DNA of 64,000 nt from Butyricicoccus porcorum. Its GTDB lineage: Bacteria; Bacillota; Clostridia; Oscillospirales; Butyricicoccaceae. The DNA lies in contig NZ_NHOC01000005.1 of NCBI RefSeq assembly GCF_002157465.1, positions 9,134-73,133 of the forward strand, in the 5' to 3' direction. Made by a program: the position numbers and the translations under genes. Below, one piece after another: positions 23,903-32,250 of this stretch. A model generated the notes under the pieces. The model worked only from the letters and a program-made list of their open reading frames with translations. It was not told the DNA's origin and made no database searches. Position 1 is the stretch's first letter. Each line of letters begins with the position of its first letter.

Positions 23903-26900
23903 TTATGCCTTCGGTGCGTTTTCATCCACAGCCTTCACTGCACTTTTTGTGGAGGAAAGCGTATGCGCACTCGATGTGACGGTATTCACTGTTCGGAAAA
24001 TACCGTTCTGTATCTCAAATACATTCCAGTACCGGTTGTCTTCCGACGCAGTGGGATCGATGTTGTAATCGCCGATCAGATTGTCGCCGTTGTATACCTT
24101 GACATTCGCACCGGAAGCCGGGAGCGAACCGGAGGACGAATAGCGGTAAACATAATAGTTGTAGCTTCCGTCTGTATCCGCCTTGAAGGTAATGGTTTCC
24201 GGTCCATAGCTCGTGGTGTCATCCAGATCCAGATTGGCAATTTCCGCTCCGCTTGCGTCATATGCCGATTTGTTGCTGTAATAGACATGGAACGATGTAC
24301 CGTCCCCGGCTGTGCCTGCCAGATGGGAATCCAGATCGGACGGTGAGGAACCCCAGGTCAGCACGACACGATACGAATCACCGGACAGAACCGGCGACAG
24401 CGAACCGTTGATGGCAGCAGTCTCTCCGCCCTGTACCAGTACATCCGTATAGCTGGACGTATAATTTTCCAGCGACATCTCGAAGGTATAATACCCCGCT
24501 TCCAGCTCCAGCGAATAGGTACCGCTGTCATCTGTCGATGTATTCGCAATGACCATGCCATCCTTGTTGCTGTAGCCGCTGCGGACATTGACCTGTACGC
24601 CGGACAATGCCTGTCCACTGGTCGCACTGACCACAGTGCCGCTGACAAGGCCGTTGCCCGCCTTGACAAGCACGACATCGCGCACGCTTGTGGTATTCCG
24701 TGTAATCTCCTGCGAAGCAGTATACTCCACATAACCTGTGGCATTGACATGGAGGACATAGGTATCGCTGTCCAGCTCCAACGTATACGTTCCATCAGAA
24801 CCCGTCGTTGTCTGACCGATCTGCTCTCCGCCCAGATAAGCAGAAACTTCCGCCCCGCGGACTGCATTGCCTTCCACATTTGTGACCGTTCCTGTCACAG
24901 TGCCCTTGTCGTAGATTTCTTCCTCGTCAAAGGCGCGCTTGATAATCTGAATCTCCGAGCTGGACAGATTCATTTTTTTCGCCGCCTTGAGGACATTGCG
25001 GCGGACGGTATAAAACTCCGCATTGGCATCATAGCCCATGCTCATCGACTTATACCACAGTCTGGCCAGCGTCGATTTCGACATGCCGTAGTGTTCCATC
25101 AGATAAGCGGCATGGTAGACCAGTGCCGAGTTGGTATGCTCCTCCTCATTCTGCGCATAGAAGCTGCTGCTCATCTTGTCCGGCGCACGGTGCGCGGTGG
25201 GATCCGCAGCATCTCTGCCATAATTGGTATAATCCTGTCCACTCAGCCAGTTCTCTCCTATCTGCCAGTCTCCTTCAATCAGGCATCCGAACACATCCGC
25301 ATACCCCTCGTTGATTGCGCCGGTAATGGTATTGTTATACGGCAGATCACCGGCAGTGTATTCAAATACACCGTGTGTATATTCATGTCCCACAATGTCC
25401 AGCGAGGAAGCCGGTGTCGTACTGGAGGAAATGCTCTTGTTGTCACAGAAAGCAATGCCGGAGCCATCCCAATAGGCATTGTCATTCATGCTGTCGTCGT
25501 GAACAAGCACATCCAGCTTTTTCCCCCGGTTATCGACGGAGGTTCGATTCAATGTGGACTGATACCAGTCATAGACCTGAATCATATTCGTATAGGCAGA
25601 AACTGCGGCCTTGTCTCCCCAGCTATTGAATTCGCTGCCAATGCGAAAATCGATAAACAATTTTTGTGTATACATCTGGATATTTCTCTCCAGATCCTGC
25701 ATATAGAAGAAGAAAAAGTCTGTCCAGGTAAATGCAACCGGAAAAGAAACCTTTGTACCGATTTCATTTTTGCCGCTGCCGGTCTTTGATTCGGCATCCA
25801 TCCTGTTGGTATCGCTGAATACAATCGAACCGTCTGCCGCGTTGACAAAAACAGTTTCATCTACATAGCTTCCGGTGCTGTCCTGTCCCGAAACACGGAC
25901 GGCATACACCAACACCGGCGCATCTTCATGTGCACCCAGCGCATAAATCATCTGCTCGGTTGCGCCGGAATCCGCCGCGCAGTCGCCGCCATACTGCTGT
26001 ACCGCGGCGGCTTCGGCCTCCTCCTGTGTGACCTCCGGCGTCAGAGAAACATCCGCCAGCTTCGTGGATGCGCAGACGCCCGCGCTCAGCGAATCGGTCA
26101 CACCGGTTTCATCTGCCGAGACCGTCACGCGCAGGCCATAGACGGGATAGCCCTGATATACCTGATCGAAAGTATATTCCGCGCCATATTCATCTCTGGA
26201 AATGGAAAGCGGCTGCATCTCCTCGCGGGCATTGGCCAGTCCGAGAATGCTGTGCACGCTCTGGATGGCATCCAGCGCATCATCCACATTGTTTACTGTG
26301 AGATCGGTGAAATTTCCTTCAATCGAAACAACCTGTGTCTCATCATCATTGTAAATGATATCCGCCTGGCTGTCGTTCATGCTCTGAATATCGACAACCG
26401 AATGGTTTGGAATTTCCTCGATGTTGCGTGTATTCTTATGCAGAACGATCAGATCAAACGAAACAGTCTGCTTCTTGCCGCCCTTCTCCGCCGTCGCGGT
26501 GAGTGTAACCTGCACATCCTGCGCGTCCGGGCGGACAACCGTGCCGTCCGCCGCGATCACATCAGGCGCACTGCTGCTCCACGAAACCACAACACCATCT
26601 GCCTGCTCAACCGATGTCGGCAGGGAGATATTTCCTGTTACGGAATCCGCATAGTCACCGTCCTGATATCCAATGACAATCTGTCTCGCTGCATACGCAG
26701 CTGCCGCGCTGTCCGCATCATCTTCTATCCAGTCCGCATACAGCGTGATATCCTTTTTAACCGGCTCTTCGTCAAACAGAAACGCACTGCTGCATTCCTC
26801 GTCATTGTACCAGCCCAACAGAACCCAGCCGCTGCGCGTGGGGTTCTCCGGTCTGCTGACTGTCGTGCCGCGCTGCACCTGCACGCTGCTCACAGCGCTA

Positions 26901-27568
26901 CCGCCGTTGGATTCAAACGATACCGTAACATTGCTACCGACAAAGCTCTTGAGCATGGCAGCAGCCTCTGCACGGGTTGCCGTACCCTTCGGGTTGAGCA
27001 TCACGCCATTCGCAGTCTTTGTGCCGCTCAGGACACCGTTCTGAGTCGCCCAGAGCAGTGCATCTTTCGCCCAGCCGGAGGCATTTCCTCCGTCCGGGAA
27101 TTTCCCCAACGAACCGGAAACTGCCGGTTTTCCGGTATAGGCATACAGGAACTGTGCAAATTCCTCACGGCTGACCTTTTTCTTCGGGTTAAAGTGTCCC
27201 TTGCCGTCGCCGGAAGTCACGCCGTTGGCACTCGCCCACTGCACAGCATCATAATACCATGTGCCCTGTGCGACATCGGAAAACGCATTTTCTCCCGAAA
27301 CAACCGGCTTGCCTTCATAGCTGTACAGAATCTGTACCACCATCGCACGATCCAACGTGGACTTCGGGGAAAATGTTGTGTCACTGGTTCCCGTCATCAG
27401 ACCTTCTTCATAGACGAACTGTACGTATGGATAAAACCAGTCACTTTCACTTACATCTGTAAACGCTTTTGCATCTGCTTTCCCTGCGATTTCTGTCGCC
27501 AGTGCCGTCGGTAATACGGAAACCAGCATACAAAGGGCCATCAGGAAGCTAAGCACTCTCTTTTTCAT
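23903..27568 (-). CDS. SLH-anchored M4 (thermolysin-like) metalloprotease, multidomain
   Basis: A 1221-residue surface protein. Order: signal peptide (1-24); three SLH repeats (about 35-210), which bind secondary cell-wall polymer; an InlB-type B repeat (214-281, VSFESNGG to YADWIE); an Ig-like domain (about 290-380); FTP/PepSY propeptide (about 400-640); M4 catalytic domain with HEYTH near 726, GAINEGYAD near 752 and the active-site His in EEHTNSALVYHAAY; two carboxypeptidase-regulatory-like beta domains (about 885-1045); and a C-terminal YfaP-like domain (VVLTWGSSPSDLDSH). The catalytic set is complete. AGGAG precedes ATG 27568. Monocistronic; probably a wall-anchored protease. Confidence 0.88.
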   Translation of the reverse strand: MKKRVLSFLMALCMLVSVLPTALATEIAGKADAKAFTDVSESDWFYPYVQFVYEEGLMTGTSDTTFSPKSTLDRAMVVQILYSYEGKPVVSGENAFSDVAQGTWYYDAVQWASANGVTSGDGKGHFNPKKKVSREEFAQFLYAYTGKPAVSGSLGKFPDGGNASGWAKDALLWATQNGVLSGTKTANGVMLNPKGTATRAEAAAMLKSFVGSNVTVSFESNGGSAVSSVQVQRGTTVSRPENPTRSGWVLLGWYNDEECSSAFLFDEEPVKKDITLYADWIEDDADSAAAAYAARQIVIGYQDGDYADSVTGNISLPTSVEQADGVVVSWSSSAPDVIAADGTVVRPDAQDVQVTLTATAEKGGKKQTVSFDLIVLHKNTRNIEEIPNHSVVDIQSMNDSQADIIYNDDETQVVSIEGNFTDLTVNNVDDALDAIQSVHSILGLANAREEMQPLSISRDEYGAEYTFDQVYQGYPVYGLRVTVSADETGVTDSLSAGVCASTKLADVSLTPEVTQEEAEAAAVQQYGGDCAADSGATEQMIYALGAHEDAPVLVYAVRVSGQDSTGSYVDETVFVNAADGSIVFSDTNRMDAESKTGSGKNEIGTKVSFPVAFTWTDFFFFYMQDLERNIQMYTQKLFIDFRIGSEFNSWGDKAAVSAYTNMIQVYDWYQSTLNRTSVDNRGKKLDVLVHDDSMNDNAYWDGSGIAFCDNKSISSSTTPASSLDIVGHEYTHGVFEYTAGDLPYNNTITGAINEGYADVFGCLIEGDWQIGENWLSGQDYTNYGRDAADPTAHRAPDKMSSSFYAQNEEEHTNSALVYHAAYLMEHYGMSKSTLARLWYKSMSMGYDANAEFYTVRRNVLKAAKKMNLSSSEIQIIKRAFDEEEIYDKGTVTGTVTNVEGNAVRGAEVSAYLGGEQIGQTTTGSDGTYTLELDSDTYVLHVNATGYVEYTASQEITRNTTSVRDVVLVKAGNGLVSGTVVSATSGQALSGVQVNVRSGYSNKDGMVIANTSTDDSGTYSLELEAGYYTFEMSLENYTSSYTDVLVQGGETAAINGSLSPVLSGDSYRVVLTWGSSPSDLDSHLAGTAGDGTSFHVYYSNKSAYDASGAEIANLDLDDTTSYGPETITFKADTDGSYNYYVYRYSSSGSLPASGANVKVYNGDNLIGDYNIDPTASEDNRYWNVFEIQNGIFRTVNTVTSSAHTLSSTKSAVKAVDENAPKA

Positions 27569-27716
27569 ATTTTCACTCCTTTGTTTCCCGGCACCTGCTG
27601 CGCCTCCCTCCGCAGTCTTTTTGTGCCATTTTTACCATTATATCATCCATAAGAAACTGCTGTAAAGTCAGACTGCACAATTTCATTCCTCTGCGACAGC
27701 CCTGCATCCGGCGCAT

Positions 27717-27750
27717 AAAAAGGCTGCCCTGCTTTCGCAGGACAGCCTTA
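27717..27750 (-). terminator. Terminator of the secreted lectin/amidase-like gene
   Basis: AAGGCTGTCCTGC pairs with GCAGGGCAGCCTT (one mismatch) around a 4-base loop; T5 follows on the minus strand. Confidence 0.88.
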
Positions 27751-27769
27751 CTGTTTTCTGTGTATAAAA

Positions 27770-29413
27770 TTAGCTCTTCGGATAATTGACCGCATGCAGG
27801 ACGCAGATGCCGTTGCTGTTGCGGCTCGCCCATGCGCCGTACTTGACATAGCGCACGCTGACCTCATTCGGCCCGGTCCAGTTTGCATCGTACACGGTAA
27901 AGCCGTTGCTGTCACTGGAAACGAAAACCATTGTGTGCATCTTCGGGGAGTCCATCTGGAGAATGTCGCCCGGCTTTGCCTTGCTGATGAGCGTCTTGAT
28001 GCTGCCCGCAGAATAGGACGACGAACGAGCTGTGACGGTATACAGCTTTCCATCCGACGAGCTCTTCGGGCTGCCGTCATAGCTCCACTTTGCGGTCTGG
28101 CCGTACATACGGTAAAATACCTCGCGGCCAAAGCCCATGCACTGACCTGCACCGCCGAACGAATAACCACTGCCGAGACTCTTGCCATCCGGATAAATCT
28201 TCATAATGGATTTCAGCTTTGCCGTTGCTGCCGCAGTGTCCTCGCTGTTGTCGGACAGCTTCCACTGCTGTGCCGAAGAACCGGTGTACGCGCACAGGCG
28301 AACATCGCCATTGCTCGATTCCGTCAGCGCCATGTTCGGATTCGCCTTGAGGCGGATTTCGTAAGCGCCGCTCGACAGCTTCTTTGCGACAAAATCCTGA
28401 CAATCCGTTCCGTTTGCCGTCCACAGGATGATATCGGCACCGCTGCTCGGATTGGCGTCGATTGCCAGCGCACTGTTCGATGCGCTGAGGATGCGGAAAC
28501 TGCCATCACTGTTCTGCTGTATGCTGAACAGCTGGGTGGTCGAATTGGCATCGCCTGTCACGTAGACATCCGACTGTTTGCTGATCGGGTTTACCGTCAT
28601 GACATTGCCACTGCCGACATTGTGCAGTTCATACTTGCCGACCGGCAATGCGGTATAACCGGAGGTATCAGCCTGCTGCGTGCTGCCGCTGGCCTGATAG
28701 GTCTTGCCGAAGGTAAGGTGTTCGGATTTTGCCTGCTCTGCTGTAATAATACCTGCTGCAATCAGCTTGTCGGTCAGCGTACAGTCGCTGTTCTTGAGCT
28801 TCGTGCTCAGTGCGAGATAGGAAATCTCCATGATCTCCTGGCGGCGGAACGGTTCATTCAACCATTTGTCCGCCTGCTGACGGGTACACAGTCCGATTTC
28901 AACAGCCTTATCGAGTGCTGCCGACCAGGTGAAATCTGATGTATCATAGCCCAGTGCACGCAGCATAAAGGTTGCATACGCCTGCGGGGTAACGGCATCA
29001 TACGAACCAAACTGAGTCTCGCTGTAGCCGGATGTATAGCTGTGATAGACACCGTAGCCGGCGAAATTGCCGAACCAGTCCGGAATATCGCGGAAGGTAT
29101 ACGAATAGCTCACGGAAGTTGCCGCATTGCGTTCGCCGAGCAGGGCGATAAACAGCGTCAGCGCCTCCGAACGGGATCCAATTTTATCCAGCATCAGGTC
29201 GCCATCCTCGCCGCCCGCCACCAGGCCGAGGCGCTGAAGCGCATAGCCGCTGTCGGACAGATCCGTCGCGCTGCTCTGCGCACCGTCGAACAGACTGGAG
29301 AAAATGGTCTCGCTGTCAAATGCCAGTGTCTGCGCGCCTGTGGAAAGCATCATAGAACCGCACAGGACGGCGGACAAGATTCTTTTTTTATGTTTACGCA
29401 AGTGAAAGTTCAA
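27770..29413 (-). CDS. Secreted protein with ricin-like lectin and papain-like amidase domains
   Basis: A 547-residue exported protein. After a signal peptide (HKKRILSAVLCGSMMLSTGA) come about 200 residues resembling S-layer repeats, then a beta-trefoil-like region (about 262-395) with QxW-type signatures (AQQWKLSD), and a C-terminal domain with GQCMGFGREVF (Cys near 423), GDILQMD and MHTMVFV (His near 492) followed by YDANW, the Cys-His layout of CHAP/NlpC-type amidases. I start at TTG 29413 because GGAGG lies 7 bp upstream; ATG 29446 lacks a ribosome site. Likely role: wall binding and peptidoglycan or glycopeptide cleavage; unproven. Confidence 0.72.
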   Translation of the reverse strand: MNFHLRKHKKRILSAVLCGSMMLSTGAQTLAFDSETIFSSLFDGAQSSATDLSDSGYALQRLGLVAGGEDGDLMLDKIGSRSEALTLFIALLGERNAATSVSYSYTFRDIPDWFGNFAGYGVYHSYTSGYSETQFGSYDAVTPQAYATFMLRALGYDTSDFTWSAALDKAVEIGLCTRQQADKWLNEPFRRQEIMEISYLALSTKLKNSDCTLTDKLIAAGIITAEQAKSEHLTFGKTYQASGSTQQADTSGYTALPVGKYELHNVGSGNVMTVNPISKQSDVYVTGDANSTTQLFSIQQNSDGSFRILSASNSALAIDANPSSGADIILWTANGTDCQDFVAKKLSSGAYEIRLKANPNMALTESSNGDVRLCAYTGSSAQQWKLSDNSEDTAAATAKLKSIMKIYPDGKSLGSGYSFGGAGQCMGFGREVFYRMYGQTAKWSYDGSPKSSSDGKLYTVTARSSSYSAGSIKTLISKAKPGDILQMDSPKMHTMVFVSSDSNGFTVYDANWTGPNEVSVRYVKYGAWASRNSNGICVLHAVNYPKS

Positions 29414-29745
29414 TGGATGTCCTCCTGTTGTTTTCCTTGTTACCATCTTGTTACTTTTTATAGTATACCATAAAAACCGCCGTTTGTGTTACCAAATTGT
29501 AATTATTGTAATCTTTCTGTAATCCTCACAAAAATTGCCGTTGGAATTTATTCATTTTTCACGAAATTTTCTGCCATTTTTTGCCGAAATGATCGGCAGA
29601 GGCCTGCTTTTCCACTGCAATTCCGGTTACAGGCACCGCAAAAATCTGTCGAAAAAGGGTTTCCTCTCCGCCTGCAATCCAGTATAATAGAAAAGGCAGT
29701 TTCCGCAGTGCAAGCGCTGCGGCTGAAAAGAAAGGGAGGTTCTCC
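29414..29745. other. 332 bp divergent intergenic region
   Basis: Contains the extended -10 TGGTATACT of the lectin/amidase gene (29462-29470, minus strand) and a candidate promoter for the ABC genes, TTTCCT (29660-29665) with TATAAT (29683-29688), spacer 17 bp. I see nothing else. Confidence 0.5.
29462..29470 (-). promoter_or_regulatory. Extended -10 promoter of lectin/amidase gene
   Basis: The minus strand reads TGGTATACT about 50 bp before the TTG start; it lies inside the divergent region and no clear -35 is visible. Confidence 0.5.
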
Positions 29746-30633
29746 GTGAGTATTATTGACGTCAACGGCCTGACCTGTGACTATGGGCGCGGCCGTGGTG
29801 TATTTGACTTACATTTTACCGTGGAACCCGGCGAGGTTTTTGGCTTTCTCGGTCCGAATGCCTCCGGCAAAACCACAACGATCCGGCACCTGATGGGTTT
29901 TGTCAAACCCGCATCCGGTACCTGCCAGATCGAAGGGCGCGATTGTTTTGAATCTGCTGCGGTGATTCAGGAAACACTCGGCTATCTGCCGGGCGATATC
30001 AGCCTGTTTTCCGATATGAGCGGCAAAGCGTTTCTGTCCTTCATGGCGAAATACCGCGGCATGAAAACCTTGGGGCGCACCAAGGAGCTGATTGACCGCT
30101 TTGAGTTGGATGTGCGTCAGCCCATCCGCCGCATGTCCAAGGGCGCAAAGCAGAAGCTCGCGCTGGTATGTGCATTCATGCATGACCCGAGTATTCTGAT
30201 TCTGGACGAGCCGACCGCAAGTCTCGACCTGCTCATGCAGCACGCCTTTATCGATCTGATTCTGGAGGAAAAGAAAAAGGGCAAGACCATCCTCATGTCA
30301 TCCCATCGGTTCAGCGAAGTGGAAAAAACCTGTGACCGCATCGGCATTCTGAAGAACGGGCGTCTGGAAACGGTTTCCTCCCTGGACGAGCTGCGCCGGA
30401 CAGAACGCCGCGTCTATATTGTCACGTTGGAAAACGAGGAAGCCGCACATGCCCTTCAACATGAAAATATCAGTGTCATCGAAGCAGAGGGACGCATGCT
30501 GAAAATCGCCGTCTACCGCGATCTGCGCAGCCTGCTCTCCATCCTTGTCAACTATCCGGTCATGACACTGGACAATGCCGGACAGAGTCTGGAAGAGATT
30601 TTCCTGCATTATTACGGAGGTGAGGACGAATGA
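29746..30633 (+). CDS. ABC transporter ATP-binding protein (exporter type)
   Basis: ATPase subunit of 295 residues. Walker A GPNASGKTT near residue 38, a variant signature MSKGAKQKLAL, Walker B ILILDEPTASLD and the H-loop MSSHRF are present. The C-terminal 80 residues are the usual extension of single-gene exporter ATPases (BcrA/NatA-like). The start is GTG 29746 with GGGAGGT 6 bp upstream. Its stop overlaps the ATG of the permease gene, so the two form one complex. The substrate is unknown. Confidence 0.9.
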   Translation: MSIIDVNGLTCDYGRGRGVFDLHFTVEPGEVFGFLGPNASGKTTTIRHLMGFVKPASGTCQIEGRDCFESAAVIQETLGYLPGDISLFSDMSGKAFLSFMAKYRGMKTLGRTKELIDRFELDVRQPIRRMSKGAKQKLALVCAFMHDPSILILDEPTASLDLLMQHAFIDLILEEKKKGKTILMSSHRFSEVEKTCDRIGILKNGRLETVSSLDELRRTERRVYIVTLENEEAAHALQHENISVIEAEGRMLKIAVYRDLRSLLSILVNYPVMTLDNAGQSLEEIFLHYYGGEDE

Positions 30634-31427
30634 ATTTCCCCCTGTTCCGATACAGCTGCAAGCGTGCCTTTCCGATGTGGCTGGTATGCACTGCACTGAT
30701 GAGCGTATATGCCTTTGCCGTCGTGCGCATGTATGACCCAGAGGCAGGTGCTGCACTGGCTGACCTGACCAAATCGCTGCCGCAGACCATGACTGTGCTC
30801 GGCATGGCGGAATATGGCAATACCTTCACGGCATTCATTGTCAATTACCTGTACGGCATGCTGATGCTCGCGCTGCCGATGCTGTTTACCATCATCCTGT
30901 CAACCCAGCTGATGGCACGGCACATCGCGCGCGGCACAATGTCCTATCTGCTGGCATCGCCCAATTCGCGCAAAAAAATTGCGGCGACACAGCGAAATGT
31001 GCTGGTGTTCTACCTGTTTCTCATGCTGGCAATCTGCTGCGGCGTGACCATTGTCCTGTGTGAATATTTCTATCCCGGACATCTTGCGGTGCTGCACTTC
31101 CTGTTGCTCACCGCCTGTGTGTTTGCGCTCCAGCTCGCCATTGCGGGCATGTGCTTCTTCTTCTCGTGCAAATGCAGCAGCACGGGTCGTGCACTGACGC
31201 TCAGTGCGGCAGCCTGCCTGCTGTTTTACACCATCCGCCTGCTCGCCAATCTCGGCGGCTCACTGGGCTATTTGAAGTACATCACACCGTATACGCTCAT
31301 CAATCCCGCCGGTATTTTGCAGAGCGATCTGCAATCCTGTCTGCTTCCGCTGATCCTGCTGGCAATCGCCATCGTGCTGTTCGCGCTGGCAAGCCGCACG
31401 TTCCGCAAGCGCACAATGCCGTTCTGA
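30630..31427 (+). CDS. ABC transporter permease (ABC-2 type)
   Basis: Membrane partner of the preceding ATPase, 265 residues, with six hydrophobic segments and the ABC-2 arrangement: first helix (MWLVCTALMSVYAFAVV), a loop containing ARGTMSYLLASPNSRKKIA between helices two and three, and paired C-terminal helices. ATGA overlap with the ATPase gene at 30630-30633. The substrate could be a lipid, drug or peptide; nothing nearby decides. No downstream gene in the unit. Confidence 0.85.
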   Translation: MNFPLFRYSCKRAFPMWLVCTALMSVYAFAVVRMYDPEAGAALADLTKSLPQTMTVLGMAEYGNTFTAFIVNYLYGMLMLALPMLFTIILSTQLMARHIARGTMSYLLASPNSRKKIAATQRNVLVFYLFLMLAICCGVTIVLCEYFYPGHLAVLHFLLLTACVFALQLAIAGMCFFFSCKCSSTGRALTLSAAACLLFYTIRLLANLGGSLGYLKYITPYTLINPAGILQSDLQSCLLPLILLAIAIVLFALASRTFRKRTMPF

Positions 31428-31516
31428 GCAGACGCACAAAAGCTGCCCCCTGTTTGGGAGCCTTTGGATGATGCAAATCAGTTGAAGCATTTCTGAGCCT
31501 TTGAAATTTCCGCAAC

Positions 31517-31548
31517 AAAAAAGGGACAGTCCCGGTTGGGACTGCCCC
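31517..31548. terminator. Terminator between the ABC permease and cold-shock genes
   Basis: GGGACAGTCCC and GGGACTGCCCC form a hairpin around GGTT; T6 follows on the minus strand and a T-rich run on the plus strand, so it can serve both converging genes. Confidence 0.85.
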
Positions 31549-31568
31549 TCTTCTTTTTGTCTGATTTA

Positions 31569-31781
31569 TTACAGCGGCTTTACATTGACAGCGCGCATCT
31601 TGCTGCTGTTCTTCGGATCCGGCTCTACGTCGAACGTAACCTTCTGTCCCTCGTTCAGCGTCTTGTAGCCGTCAACCTGAATCGCGGAGAAATGTACAAA
31701 GACATCCTCGCCGCCCTCATCGTTGGAAAGAAAGCCGTAGCCCTTTTCTGCGTTAAACCATTTTACCGTACCCTGATTCAT
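31569..31781 (-). CDS. Cold-shock protein (CspA family)
   Basis: A 70-residue single cold-shock domain that binds single-stranded [25 protein letters not shown] holds RNP1 and DVFVHFSAI holds RNP2. ATG 31781 is chosen because GGAGGT stands 6 bp upstream; the ATG at 31796 would fall within the ribosome site. It is monocistronic with a structured leader of about 130 nt containing a terminator-like hairpin. Confidence 0.95.
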   Translation of the reverse strand: MNQGTVKWFNAEKGYGFLSNDEGGEDVFVHFSAIQVDGYKTLNEGQKVTFDVEPDPKNSSKMRAVNVKPL

Positions 31782-31826
31782 TCCAGGTACCTCCAATTCA
31801 AAAAGTTTGCCCCCTCATCTCGGCAC

Positions 31827-31890
31827 AAAAAAATCACATATTTTTGTAGGCCATCCGCTCGAACATGCAATGACTTACAAAAATATGTGA
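31827..31890 (-). promoter_or_regulatory. Attenuator-like hairpin in the cold-shock gene leader
   Basis: TCACATATTTTTGTA (31876-31890 on the transcript side) and its perfect 15-bp complement (31834-31848) enclose a 27-nt loop and are followed by U7 on the transcript. It lies between the promoter and the ribosome site, so it could terminate most transcripts or act as a temperature-dependent switch. Confidence 0.75.
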
Positions 31891-31920
31891 GATCCTTGAA
31901 CCGCCCTTGGAAGCCTGTTC

Positions 31921-31949
31921 AGTATACCATTCGCACCCCAAAAAGTCAA
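31921..31949 (-). promoter_or_regulatory. Promoter of the cold-shock gene
   Basis: TTGACT (31944-31949) and TATACT (31921-31926) on the minus strand, spacer 17 bp. Predicted start near 31914. Confidence 0.85.
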
Positions 31950-32250
31950 GTCATTCCCACCTGCAACCGCTCGACAGCAATCCCCTGTTTTTGCGTGTTG
32001 CGGTATATTTCCCCAACTGCCCCCAATATAGGAATTCCTGGTGCTGTAGTGATTATTTTTGTATACATTCCCAAATTTTGACCAATAACTTTGTGCACTT
32101 TCCCTTTTTGCTTTCAAACATCATACGAATTTATGTTGAATAATGCTCTATAATTTCCGTCTTTGTTCGTTTACAATACAATCAAAGCAGAAAACACACC
32201 GACAAAGCGGCGAAGCCATGTGCCTGCGCCGTATGGAGGAATTTCTAGTT
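31950..32250. other. 301 bp AT-rich intergenic region
   Basis: Runs from the cold-shock promoter to the acyltransferase-like gene. TATAAT at 32149-32154 could be the -10 for the plus-strand gene but no -35 stands at the right distance. Nothing else seen. Confidence 0.5.

Noticed and set aside
25928-27514. A 528-codon plus-strand frame opposite the SLH-M4 protease.
   Set aside because: Antisense shadow with no motif, while the minus-strand protein has complete domains.
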